Shown here in pieces: positions 9,694 through 20,544 of a stretch of 64,000 nucleotides of DNA (position 1 is its first letter; the number at the start of each line of letters is the position of its first letter). A program made the position numbers and the translations under genes. Origin of the DNA: Trichomonas vaginalis G3 (Eukaryota; Parabasalia; Trichomonadida; Trichomonadidae); contig NC_067206.1 in NCBI RefSeq assembly GCF_026262505.1, positions 4,120,879-4,184,878 of the forward strand, read 5' to 3'. Below the pieces are notes generated by a model. It did no database searches, had not been told where the DNA came from, and worked only from the letters and a program-made list of their open reading frames with translations.

Positions 9694-9762
9694 GGCGCTG
9701 TCGCGGTTCGAACACAACCTTGACCCCTCCATAACCACCTTTGACCACTGTGCTACGTAGCC
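9694..9762 (-). tRNA. tRNA-like sequence (degenerate or pseudo)
   Basis: Read on the minus strand, there is an A-box TAGCACAGTGG at 9755-9745 and a T-arm TTGTG-TTCGAAC-CGCGA with a canonical TTCGAAC loop. An anticodon-like arm (loop ATGGAGG, stem with three wobble pairs) lies between, and a T-run follows just after the 3' end (TATTTTC). The acceptor pairing is poor (outer three pairs good, inner ones not) and the D-stem is incomplete. It may be a tRNA pseudogene, a tRNA-derived SINE head, or chance. Its location inside a Polinton intergenic gap is unusual. Confidence 0.35.
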
Positions 9763-9779
9763 TGTCGACATAAGATTTT

Positions 9780-10190
9780 ATAAATTGCATATTTGACGTA
9801 AATTTATTTCCATCTGGCTTCCACTGCATAAGATATTCATACGTGTTTGTAAGACATTCATTAAACTTCTTTTCTATTGCATCTAATCTTGCGTTATTTT
9901 TTTCAATAATTGTCTGTATTCTTCATCATCTCCAGCAGTGTTTGGTCTTCACGTTTAAAATATTCATTGTAACCAATTTTTTATCTACAAATTTTATTAG
10001 TGTTTGATTCACTTCGTTATGATAACGGTCATATTTTTCAATACGTAAGTGAAGACAAAATGCGTCGTACCTTCAATCTTAAAGCTTAAAGAACTTTCAA
10101 CACAGTTTTGAGGGTTCTGTCAGTGCGTCAATGAGATAGTATTCGAAGTCAGTCAATAATCTTTTTAAAGTCATTTCATACAGGATAAAA
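9780..10190 (-). pseudogene. Unrecognised degraded gene
   Basis: The minus strand from about 10180 reads MTLKRLLTDFEYYLIDALTEP, with further coding-like stretches (e.g. YDRYHNEVNQTLIKFVDK near 10000) down to about 9780. These are in different frames, so it looks like a decayed gene of E1. It is head-to-head with the gene at 10277 across an AT-rich spacer holding the usual T-rich box. No family is recognised. Confidence 0.35.
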
Positions 10191-10276
10191 TTTAATGTTG
10201 TGAAGAAATAGTGTTTATCTCAAAAAAATAAAGTTAGTTTTTATTATTTATTTTTATCCTGTATGTAAAGACAGAT

Positions 10277-10815
10277 ATGTCAACATCAGAGAACACAACA
10301 ACTGCTATCGTTCATGAAGTCATAAATGAAGAATACGAGTACATACAATATAACAAACAATTGAGACTCATTCGTTCTGTCAAAGACGACATGTACCAAA
10401 TGCAAAGTATTTTGACGGCTTGTTTTGCTCCAGATACTAAGCTTCCTAAGACTGTTAGGAACCAAAGCACCATAGAACTATTAAGTGAAGCACAGCGAGA
10501 CGTACTTTTTTCTGAAAACAGTGAAAGAACAGCGAGTAGGTAAAAAATCCCAGTCGCCAAAACTCTATGAAAACCGTGAAAAATTGCCCAAACGGTTTGA
10601 GAGGATATTATGTTCATAGACTTTTAGTAAATGCAGTTTCAATGTGGGCTTCACACGTTATGCTTGGAATATACAAACTTCTTGACGAACTTCACAGACA
10701 GAACGTGGAGAGATGGAAAGAAACTTCAAGCAAAAGATGAAGTCATTGAATCCAAGACAAAAGCATACAGAAAAGAATACCACGTTCAGTACCAAAGGAA
10801 AGGAAAAGAACTATA
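10277..10815 (+). pseudogene. Unrecognised E1 gene region (helical protein), broken
   Basis: Starts MSTSENTTTAIVHEVINEEY after a T-rich promoter box (TATTTTTATCCTGTATGTAAAGACAGATATG). The upstream leader is very like the KilA-N leader (GTATGTAAGAACAGAAATG), which suggests common regulation. The protein is helical, with a charged Lys/Glu-rich C-terminal part ending YQRKGKEL. The region appears broken (about one break). No domain is recognised; it could be a DNA-binding partner of the KilA-N type protein (speculative). Confidence 0.4.
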
Positions 10816-10819
10816 ATAT

Positions 10820-11142
10820 ATGATTTATACTGAAGAGTTGGAGAATGAAGAAGACAGAGATATGGTTATGTTGCATTTAGTCAGAAGAAACAACAAAAGC
10901 TTTTACGACCTTGCTAAAATATATAAATCTGACAGAAACTGGTTCTATCGTGAAAACTTACCGATTTCAATGACACCGAATGAGCAAATAAAGGAAATTG
11001 TCAAAATACTCTTCCTCAAACACACTATGACATCAAAGGTTGCACAATACTTACATTCAAAGAAGACTTACCATTACTGAAGGAAAAAATAACAGAATAT
11101 TTCGATAACTTCAAAGGAAGAATGAAGTCACGACAACATTAA
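10820..11142 (+). pseudogene. Unrecognised E1 small gene, broken
   Basis: Begins MIYTEELENEEDRDMVMLHL five bases after the preceding stop. The segment 'NNKSFYDLAKIYKSDRNWFY' has the look of a helix-turn-helix. The 3' end runs into three 23-bp tandem repeats (11124-11192). It is broken (about one break). No function is assigned. Confidence 0.35.
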
Positions 11143-11192
11143 CGAAGAAGTCACGACAACATTAACGAAGAAGTCACGACAACATTAACGAA
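11124..11192. repeat. Three exact 23-bp tandem repeats
   Basis: The unit GAAGTCACGACAACATTAACGAA (23 bp; core GTCACGACAACATTAACG) is repeated three times with no differences, at the 3' end of the preceding gene. Exactness suggests a recent expansion. Confidence 0.9.
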
Positions 11193-11202
11193 GAGAGAAT
11201 GA

Positions 11203-11235
11203 GGTGAAAAAACGGTGATATCTCACCTCTTCACC
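11203..11235. repeat. GGTGA/TCACC nested hairpin between convergent genes
   Basis: GGTGAA at 11203 pairs with TTCACC at 11230-11235, and inside it GGTGA pairs with TCACC. It lies exactly between the convergent genes ending at 11142 and 11231, in the same kind of place as the cluster at 33041. Confidence 0.65.
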
Positions 11236-11722
11236 AAAAATATATTTTGCTTAATAGCTTCAGGGTCAATTTCTTCAACCATTTCACTTCCTTCGTCAAT
11301 GTCAATAGAAGCTTCTTCAACCTTTGTAAGAACTTTTGTATAACATCTTTGTTCGTTATTGTCTTCAGAGATGAAGGATAATATTTCACAGATGTTTCAC
11401 CCTTCTTATATTCTTTCTGTTCGGAAAGATTCATAGCAATACTGAAGAAGTCAATGTTGGAGTTCTTTATGACAGTATAATGAGTATCTTTGACATTCAC
11501 GAAGAAACTCTTTTGTTTCAAAACTACTGCTAACTCTTGTGAAGTATAACGTTTGCGGTCAATGACAATAGCTAATGGTCTGACATACTGACCAAACTTA
11601 GATTCTTTCACAAACTTCTTGTTAAAGATAACATTAACGTTTGCAGAACCATTGAACTCATTCTTGATGGCAGTAGCGAGAGCATTGTATGAAAAGAACT
11701 TGCAATCTTGCATGTGTTTCAT
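11231..11722 (-). CDS. Conserved Polinton protein (E1 homologue of E2 23527-24006)
   Basis: A 163-aa protein starting MKHMQDCKFFSYNALATAIK. It shares with the E2 gene next to the TIR the pattern 'VNVIF...KF...RPLAIVID... / VDVYF...KFNIKPIAFAFD...', an aromatic strand (FFVNVKDTHY / FITNINDKWF), then 'YYPSSLKTI / YHPNKVSEL'. I read this as homology across distant Polintons. It is divergent from the gene at 11810 (87 bp spacer). No catalytic motif is visible. Conservation near the replication genes suggests an accessory replication or regulatory role (inference). Confidence 0.55.
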   Translation of the reverse strand: MKHMQDCKFFSYNALATAIKNEFNGSANVNVIFNKKFVKESKFGQYVRPLAIVIDRKRYTSQELAVVLKQKSFFVNVKDTHYTVIKNSNIDFFSIAMNLSEQKEYKKGETSVKYYPSSLKTITNKDVIQKFLQRLKKLLLTLTKEVKWLKKLTLKLLSKIYFW

Positions 11723-11809
11723 TAAAATAAAAATATTAAATTATTTTGAAAAATAACTTAAAAAATGTAATCTAATTTTTCAAAAAATATTTTTTATCCG
11801 ATAGAAAAG

Positions 11810-12154
11810 ATGACAGAAAAATTAACTTTTTACATAGCGCCAGACCCTTCTTGCCCACATCCTTTTAAGCCACAATATATAGACATAGAACTAAATAGAG
11901 AAAGCGAAATTCTACAAACAGAAGAAAGCGAAATTCTACAAACAGAAGAAACATATAGAGACCTAGATAACGAAAATGGATATGCGCTATTCTGGTTAGA
12001 TTGTCCTTATAAAATGTATGAAAAAAAGGCTTTATATGAAGAATATAGAAAATATTGTCATGAAAACAATATAAGACCAAGCTCTAGAGAAAAATTCTAT
12101 GCTGGTATAAAACATCTTTTCGAAGTTCGGAATGGCAAATATAGAAAGAAATAA
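11810..12154 (+). CDS. Primase/helicase C-terminal-like small protein
   Basis: A 114-aa protein. The C-terminal half, 'LYEEYRKYCHENNIRPSS..KFYAGIKHLFEVRNGKYRK', resembles the small helical DNA-binding tail of phage P4/poxvirus D5-type primase-helicases (pattern LY..Y..WC...g..p.s...F...L...f). No primase or helicase motor domain is present, so this is a stand-alone tail or a fragment. Residues 31-45 carry a perfect tandem repeat, ESEILQTE twice (direct 24-bp repeat). It is preceded by a T-rich box (TTTTTTATCCGATAGAAAAGATG). The family call is tentative. Confidence 0.45.
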   Translation: MTEKLTFYIAPDPSCPHPFKPQYIDIELNRESEILQTEESEILQTEETYRDLDNENGYALFWLDCPYKMYEKKALYEEYRKYCHENNIRPSSREKFYAGIKHLFEVRNGKYRKK

Positions 12155-12204
12155 TTTTTCTAAGTTTATTTTTTCAAAAAATATTTTTTTATTTCCTACT
12201 AAAG

Positions 12205-13062
12205 ATGTATCGGAAGTTGTCTAAGTTAGAACACTCGGAAATAAAACAACTTCTTACAGAAGCTAATATAGATGTTGCAAAGCATTACGCAACAAACAAA
12301 AAAGCACTCGCTGACTTCATTAAAGACTATAATGGTGCAATAAGTTATGATAGAATTCATGAGTTCATAAAGCCGCAACGCGGCGAGGACGAAGTCCATG
12401 CAATAGCATTTCCTTTAAATGACGTTGCTATTGACTTATATCATAGACGTTCAATACCTCATGAAGTAAGAAGAGAGATGTTTGACATAACAAATGCGAA
12501 CGTTGGTCATACTCGTAAAGCTCTTTCGCATGATGTTCGTCAAGAAATGTTTGAACATACAAATGCAAACGTTGGTGAAACAAGAAGAAGAGACGACACA
12601 CTGAAACAACAGAGAAGAGAGATGTTTAAAAGTGCTATAGAACAAGTTCGCAAAGCTAACGATGTCATTCGTTCCATTGACGACAAACCAAAAGAAGGTG
12701 AGAGATGGTTAAAGAAAGATGAAGAGAATAGGAAGAGGAATGTGAAGTCAGGCAATAGACTCATTGACTTTAACATCGAAGCTTTAGATGAACCAAACAG
12801 AGACTACTTACACAAACATTTCGGTAAGGTTTTCATGAGACTCTTAGAGAAAATTAAAATAAACTCACAACAGAGATGGATGGTATGTTATAAACTTGGT
12901 GGAAAGTATGAATGTTCTACGTTAAACCTCAATAATATTGGAACATTACTACATCAGCTCTTGAAGGAGAACTTTATATCAGAGATAGAAGCAAATGCTG
13001 CAGGTATTGTTGAAATGCACTATGACTTCTTCTTGACAAACATAAAGAATCTTACGAAATAA
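12205..13062 (+). CDS. PolB-associated upstream protein (candidate terminal-protein/partner), E1
   Basis: A 285-aa protein whose stop is 2 bp before the PolB start. The N-terminus 'IKQLLTEANIDVAKHYATNKKALADFI' matches the E2 gene at 39651-40754 (IKDILEEAGYEVNKYYLRNCQKFAELL), which also sits just upstream of PolB, so the partnership is conserved. The middle has two copies of a 'RREMFDxTNANVGxTRK'-type repeat (residues about 88-135). A role as protein primer or PolB cofactor is inference. Codons at 12370-12400 are an inserted GC-rich palindrome (KPQRGEDEVH) identical to 334-364. E3 has a truncated copy at 63124-63540. Confidence 0.6.
   Translation: MYRKLSKLEHSEIKQLLTEANIDVAKHYATNKKALADFIKDYNGAISYDRIHEFIKPQRGEDEVHAIAFPLNDVAIDLYHRRSIPHEVRREMFDITNANVGHTRKALSHDVRQEMFEHTNANVGETRRRDDTLKQQRREMFKSAIEQVRKANDVIRSIDDKPKEGERWLKKDEENRKRNVKSGNRLIDFNIEALDEPNRDYLHKHFGKVFMRLLEKIKINSQQRWMVCYKLGGKYECSTLNLNNIGTLLHQLLKENFISEIEANAAGIVEMHYDFFLTNIKNLTK
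12370..12400. repeat. GC-rich double mini-hairpin (copy 2, in frame)
   Basis: GCCGCaacGCGGC and GGACgaaGTCC in 31 nt, inside the PolB-partner gene. It encodes KPQRGEDEVH in the same reading frame as copy 1. Confidence 0.9.
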
Positions 13063-13064
13063 AG

Positions 13065-15474
13065 ATGTATGATTTAACAGAATATGAAGGCTTAACGATG
13101 TCAGATGTAAAGAAAGGCAAACCAAAAAAGAGACCATATAGAGATGAAAGCACACTGACAAATGACCAGAAAGCCATTTTGGAAGCTCTTAAGCAAACAG
13201 GAAACCCAGCACTTATAGAAAGCTTTTGGAAAGATAATGGTGAAAAGAAGTTTTATAAGAAGAGAAGCGGTCAGTTCTGGAAGTATCTTTGCACATTACC
13301 TATAAATCTTGAACGCTACCAAATCTTCAATGAACTGAACAAAAGAACTGCAATACTTATGACAGAGGACAATTGTTTCGTTTATGCTTGCATTCAGGCT
13401 GGAGTAAATGAAGAAACTATTGACCACATGAGAGAAGTCATTCGTGTTAGAGACTTTCCTCAAAGTAAAGTACAAGAAATTTCTGACGCAACAGGTATAT
13501 CATTTAATGTTACCATTGGTTATTTCAATGACTCAAGACATAATGAAATAAAGAGATATATACCAAAAGAATGCGAAACTGTTAGAACTATTGACTTACT
13601 TCTTGTTGAAGACCACTACATGCTAAATGAAAGATTACCAATGACAACATACTTCATTCGAAACTATAAAGAAATTCTCAAAGCTTGTGGTGGAATGAAC
13701 ATTGAGAAACAGATGAAGATTTATACAAAGAGAGAAGATAAATATGTAGTTCGTTATGATAGAACAACACCGTTATGGGATGTTATGAAAACATTGTGGG
13801 AGTGCAAATATTTCGAACCTATTTCTTATGGAGAACTTTTCACATATACTACTGACTTATATAAACAGAACCTTGCACCATTTAAAGATTTGACATATGC
13901 TCCAAAGTATTGTGTACAACTGAAGAAGAAAGCAGAGTCAAAAGAAGTAAATAAAGCTAAATGTAAATTCATTCCTGAGCACGTTTTCTTTGCTGACTTT
14001 GAGTGTAGTACGGATGGCTTTCATAAAGCTTTTAACATCTGTTATGACAGTGAAGATGGTTCAGTAGTGAAAGCATTTGGGGTCAAAACTGTGCAACAGA
14101 ATTTTTGGAAAGACTCCTGACAAGAGTTTAATATATTTTCACAACCTCAGTTATGACATAAACTTCATCTTAAGACACATGACAGAAGTGAAAGGAACTC
14201 CCATCATTAAAGGTTCACGAACAATGCAAATAACTGGTTTATATAAAGGACGGGCAATTATTATAAAAGACTCTTACAGTGTTATAAATAAGAAGCTTAA
14301 ACTATTTCCTGCTATGTTTAACTTACAAACAGGACCGAAAGAAGTATTTCCATATAACTACTACAGCAGTGTTTTGTTAGCAAATGACAACAGAACTGGT
14401 GTCATTTCTGAAGCATGTAAGTTTATCCATGATGCAGATACATTTATGAAAAACATAGATTCCATCAAAGGTTGCAGAATAGATGAAACCACTTCGACTT
14501 AGAAAAATATAGCACGTTTTACTGCAAACAAGATGTAAGAATTTTAAGAGAAGGTTTTGTAAAGTTCCGCAATGACTTATTGAAAGAGTTTGATTTAAAC
14601 GTTTATGACTACGTTAGTATTTGTTCAATTGCTAACAAATTGTTTGAGAACAGAGTATACTTCCCGAATGGAAATCTTTATGACCTCTCAAATAAACCAA
14701 GAGAATTTATTTCGAGATGCATTCAAGGTGGAAGATGTATGTTGTCAGATAACATGAAACAAAAGAGCAAAAAGAAACTCATTGCTGACTTCGACACTGT
14801 TTCATTATATCCTTCAGCTATAGCAAGACTTTATACTTTAGAAGGTATTCCAAAAGTATTGAAGGATGAGATGCTAAGCACAGAGTATCTCATGAGACAT
14901 TTATTCGATGATGACCAAAAGGAACCCATTGGTGAAAAGTTTATGTCTGGCTTCTTTGTTCTCATTAAGATAACAGAGATTGGTATACCCAGACACTTTC
15001 ATTTAATAGTTTGCGACCCTGAACTAAATCCAGAACTTAACGTTCCAAGAAGTTCAAACACTTGCTGTTCATGTATGTTGACCATATAACATTACAAGAC
15101 CTCATAAAATATCAAGGTGTCAAATGTGAAGTGTTGCAAGGATACTATTACGATGGAAACAGAGATATGAGAATAAGAGATGAAGTAAAGAAGTTGTTTG
15201 AGTTAAGGTTAAAGTATAAGAAAGAAGGAAAACCCCTTACAAGAAATTATAAAACTCATTCTGAACAGCATTTATGGCAAAACTATTCTATCTCCTATTG
15301 AGTCAAAAATAACCATAGTAATGACAAAGATGCTATAAGATATGCTATAAGAAATTACAACCATATAGTGAAGTTCGAAGGTTTGGATGGTTCAGATAAA
15401 ACTATTTTCAAGCTAACGAAAAGCATTTGCAGACACTTTAACTTCTGTCCACTTGGTGTTAATATTCTGTCTAT
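13065..15474 (+). pseudogene. Protein-primed family B DNA polymerase, N-terminal and palm part, E1 (broken, runs into gap)
   Basis: Visible parts in order are an N-terminal OTU-like segment (EDNCFVYACIQAG at about 13365; LLLVEDHYML at about 13600), Exo I (FADFECSTDGF, about 13990), Exo II-like (FHNLSYDINFIL, about 14130), and motif A (IADFDTVSLYPSAIARL, about 14785). The sequence continues towards the thumb and stops at the N gap. This is the replicative polymerase of Polintons, which copies linear DNA from a protein primer. The region is broken (about four breaks). It holds the uninterrupted version of the site (14455-14470) at which E4 is inserted in E3. Confidence 0.85.
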
Positions 15475-15574
15475 NNNNNNNNNNNNNNNNNNNNNNNNNN
15501 NNNNNNNNNNNNNNNNNNNNNNNNNNNNNNNNNNNNNNNNNNNNNNNNNNNNNNNNNNNNNNNNNNNNNNNNNN
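15475..15574. other. Assembly gap (100 N)
   Basis: Exactly 100 N. To the left is PolB on the plus strand, to the right a C-rich minisatellite. The physical link between E1 and everything right of here is therefore not proven by this sequence. Confidence 1.
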
Positions 15575-18500
15575 CCATCCCCCACACCATCAAAAAAGCC
15601 AGATGCAACCACCCAAATTTCTTTCACCTCTCCCCACAACAAACCATCCCACACCATCAAAACCAGAGCAACCACCCAAATTCTTCACTCTCCCCACAAC
15701 AAACCATCCCCACACCATCAAAACCAGAGCAACCACCCAAATTTCTCACTCTCCCCACAACAAACCATTCCCCACACCATCAAAACCAGAGGCAACCACC
15801 CAAATTCTTCACTCTCCCCACAAACAAACCATCCCCCACACATCAAAACCAGATGCGAACCACCCAAATTTCTGTCACGCTCTCCCCAACAAACAACCAT
15901 CCCCACACCATCAAAACCAGTGCAACCACCCAAATTTCTTCACTCTCCCCACAACAAACCATCCCCACACCATCAAAACCAGAGCAACCACCCAAATTCT
16001 TCACTTCCCAACCAACAAACCCATCCCCACACCACAAAAACAGATCAACCACCCAAATTTCCTTCACTCTCCCACAACAAACCATCCCCACACCATCAAA
16101 ACCAGATGCAACCACCCCAAATTTCTTCACTCTCCCCACAACAAAACCCATCCCCCACACCATTCAAAACCAGAGCACCACCCAAGAATTCTCACTCTCC
16201 CCACAACAACCATCCCCACACCATAAAACAGATGCAACCACCCAAAACTTCACTCTCCCCACAACAAACCATCCCCACACCAGTTCAAAACCAGAGCAAC
16301 CACCCAAGATTTCTTCACTCTCCCCACAACAAACCCATCCCCACATCCATCAAAACCAGATGCAACCACCCAAATTCTTCACTCTCCCCAACAACAAACC
16401 ATCCCCACACCATCAAAACAGAGCAACCACCCAAATTTCGTTCACTCTCCCCACAACAAACCATCCCACACACCATCAAAACCAGATGCAACCACCCCAA
16501 ATTTCTTCGACTCTCCCCAAACAAACCATCCCCAAACCATCAAAACCAGATCGCAACCACCCAAATTTCTCACTCTCCCACAACAAACCATCCCACACCA
16601 TCAAAACCAGAGCAACCACCCAAATGTTCTTCCAACTCTCCCCATCAAGCAAACCAGTCCCCACACCACAAAACCAGATGCAGACCACCCAAATTGTTCA
16701 CTCTCCCCACAACAAAACCATCCCCACACCAGTCAAAACCAGGATGCAACCACCCAGAATTTCTTCATCTCCCACAACAAACACATCCCCACACCATTGC
16801 AAACCAGATGCAACCACCCAAATTCTTCACTCTCCCCACAACAAACCATCCCCCACACATCAAAAACCAGATGCAACCACCCAAATTTCTGTCACTCTCC
16901 CCACAACAAAACCATCCCCACACCATTCAAAAACCAGAGCAACCACCCAAATTCTTCACTCTCCGCCACAACAAACCATCCCCACACATCAAAACCAGAG
17001 CAACCACCCAAATTTCTTCACTCTCCCCACAACAAAACCATCCCCACACCATCAAAACCAGATTGCAACCACCCAAATTTCTTCACTCTCCCACAACCAA
17101 ACCATCCCCTCACACATCAAAACCAGAGCACCACCCAAATTCTCACTCTCCCCACAACAAACCATCCCCAACACCATCAAAAAACCAGATGCAACCACCC
17201 AAATTTCTTCACTCTCCCCACAAACAAACCATCCCCACACCATCAAAACCAGAGCAACCACCCAAATTTCTTCACTCTCCCCACAACAAACCATTCCCAC
17301 ACCATCAAACCAGATGCAACCACCCAAATTTCTTCACTCTCCCACAACAAACCATCCCCACACCATCAAAACTAGATGCAACCACCCAAATTTCTTCACT
17401 CTCCCCACAACAAACCATGCCCCACACCATCAAAACCAGAGCAACCACCCAGAATTTCTCACCTCCCACACAACAAACCAATCCCCACACCATCAAAACC
17501 AATGCAACCACCCAAATTTCTTCACTCTCCCCACAACAAACCATCCCCACACCATTCAAAACCAGAGCAAACCACCCAAATTTCTTCACTCTCCCCACAA
17601 CAAACCATCCCCACACCATCAAAACCAGATGCAACCACCCAAATTTTCTTCACTCTCCCCACAACAAACCATCCCCACACCATCAAACCAATGCAACCAC
17701 CCCAGAATCTTCAACTCTCCCCACAACAAACCATCCCCACACCATTCAAAACCAGAATGCAACCACCCAAATTTCTTCACTCTCCCCACAACAAACCATC
17801 CCCACACCATCAAAACCAGATGCAAACCACCCAAATTTCTTCACTCTCCCACAACAAACCATCCCCCACACCAGTCAAAACCAGAGCAACCACCCAAATT
17901 TCTTCACTCTCCCCACAACAAACCATCCCCACAACCATCAAAAAACCAGAGCAACCACCCAAATTTCTCACTCTTCCCCACCAACAAAACCATCCCCACA
18001 CCATCAAAAACCAGATGCAACCACCCAAATTTCTTTCACTCTCCCACAACAAACCATCCCCACACCATCAAAACCAGATGCAACCACCCAAATTTCTTCA
18101 CTCTCCCGCACAACAAACCATCCCCACACCACAAACCAGATGCAACCACCCAAAGTTCTTCACGTCTCCCCACAACAAACCATCCCCACACCATCAAAAA
18201 CCAAGCAACCACCCAAATTTCTCTCACTCTCCCACCAACAAACCATCCCACACCATGCAAAACCAGAGCAACCACCCAAATTTCTTCACTCTCCCCACAA
18301 CAAACCATCCCCACACCATCAAAACCAGAGCAACCACCCAAATTTCGTTCACTCTCCCCACAACAAAACCATCCCCACACCATCAAAACCAGATGCAACC
18401 ACCCAAATTCTTCACTCGTCCCCACAACAAACCATCCCCACACCATCAAAACCAGATGCAACCACCCAAAATTTCTTCACTCTCCCACAACAAACCATCC

Positions 18501-20540
18501 CCACACCATCAAAAACCAGTGCAACCACCCAAATTTCGTTCACTTTCCCCAACAACAAACCACCCCACACCGATCAAAACCAGATGCAACCACCCAAATT
18601 TCTTCACTCTTCCCCACAACAAACCATCCCCACACCAGCAAACATTTATGCAACCACCCAAATTTCTTCACTCTCCCACAACAAAAACCATCCCCACACC
18701 ATCAAAACCAGAATGGCAATCCACCCAAATTTCTTCACTCTCCCCACAACAAAACCATCCCCACACCATCAAAACCAAGCAACCACCCAAGATTCTGTCA
18801 TCTCCCCCACAACAAACCAGTCCCACACCATCAAAACCAGAGTGCAACCACCCAATGCTTCACTCTCCCCACAACAAACCATCCCCACACCATCAAAAAC
18901 CAGAGCAACACCCAAATTTTCACTCTCCCACACAACAAACCATCCCACACCATCAAAACCAGAGTGCAACCACCCAAATTCTTCACTTCCCCACAACAAA
19001 CCTCCCCACACCATCAAAACCAGAGCAACCACCCAAATTTCTTCACTCTCCCCACAACAAACCATTCCCCACACCATCAAAACCAGAATGCAACCACCCA
19101 AATTCTTCACTCTCCCCACAACAAACCATCCCCACACCATCAAAACCAGGACAACCACCCAAAATTTCTGTCACTCTCCCCACCAACAAAACCATCCCCA
19201 CACCATTCAAAACCAGATGCAACCACCCAAATTTCTTCACTCTCCCACAAACAAACCATCCCCACACCATCAAAACCAGATGCAACCACCCAAATTTCTT
19301 CACTCTCCCCACAACAAACCATCCCCACACCATCAAAACCAGATGCAACCACCCAAATTGTCTTCACTCTCCGCCACAACAACCATCCCCACACCATCAA
19401 AACCAGAGCAACCACCCAAATTTCTTCACTCTCCCACAACCAAACCTCCCCACACCATCAAAACCAGATGCACCACCCAAATTTCTTCACTCTCCCCACA
19501 ACAAACCATCCCCACACCATCAAAACCAATGAAAGCCACCCAAATTCGTTCACTCTCCCTCCACAACAAACCATCCCCACACCATCAAAACCAGCATGCA
19601 ACCACCCAAATTTTCTTCGACTCTTCCCCACAACAAACCATCCCACACCATCAAAAACCAGATGCAACCACCAAATTTCTTCACTCTCCCCACAAACAAA
19701 CCATCCCCACACCATCAAAACCAGAGCAAGCCACCCAAATTTCTTCACTCTCCCCACAACAAACCATCCCCACACCATCAAAACCAGAGCAACCACCCAA
19801 ATGTCTTCACTCTCCCCACAACAAACCATCCCCACACCATCAAAACCAGATGCAACCACCCAATTTTTCACTCTCCCCACAACAACCATCCCCACACCAT
19901 CAAAACCAGATGCAACCCACCCAAATTTCTTCACTCTCCCCACAACAAAACCATCCCCACACCATCAAAACCAGAATGCAACCACCCAAATTTCTTCACT
20001 CTCCCCACAACAAACCATCCCCACCACCAGTCAAAACCAGATGCAACCACCCAAATAATTTCGTTCACTCTCCCCACAACAAACCATCCCCACACCATCA
20101 AAACCAGATGGCAACCACCCAAATTTCTTCACTCTCCCCACAACAAACCATCCCCACACCATCAAAACCAGATGCAACCACCCAAATTTCTTCACCTCCC
20201 CACAACAAACCGATCCCCACACCATCAAAACCAGATGCAACCACCCAAATTTCTTCACTCTCCCCACAACAAACCATCCCCACACCATCAAAACCACCTC
20301 CCAAACCACCCAAATTCTTCGCACCATCCCCACAACAAACCATCCCCACACCATCAAAAACCAGATTGCAACCACCCAAATTTCTTCACTCGTCCCCACA
20401 ACAAACCATCCCCACACCATCAAAACCAGAGGCAACCACCCAAAGTGTCTTCACGCCCCAACAACAAACATCCCCACTACGCATCAAACCAGCAACCACC
20501 CAAATTTCTTCCTCTTCCCACAACAAAACCATCCATCTCT
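15575..20540. repeat. C-rich ~63-bp minisatellite, about 79 copies
   Basis: The unit, written in pieces, is CCATCCCCACACCATCAAAA / CCAGATGCAACCACCCAAAT / TTCTTCACTCTCCCCACAAC / AAA. A variant lacks the T of GATG (GAGCAACC). The plus strand is almost free of G. Units differ mostly by single-base length changes in C and A runs and stray G insertions, as expected from noisy long reads. The unit contains no stop in several frames, so very long open frames (up to 1749 codons) arise by composition. It abuts a truncated PolB fragment at 20545. I see no gene in it. Confidence 0.95.
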
Positions 20541-20544
20541 CTAT

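Larger units (their letters stand above)
1..15474. mobile_element. Polinton/Maverick E1 (partial, fossil)
   Basis: A contiguous set of Polinton genes: virion-like peptide, two penton-like genes, packaging ATPase, fibre, integrase, KilA-N and protein-primed PolB. The left end lies outside the window and the right side runs into the N gap at 15475, so no terminal repeats or target duplication can be seen. Several genes (ATPase, fibre, integrase, KilA-N, PolB and some small ones) are broken, about ten breaks in all, while the penton-like and PolB-partner genes look whole. Its genes are close in sequence to those of E3 (PolB, PolB partner) and more distant from E2. Confidence 0.85.
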
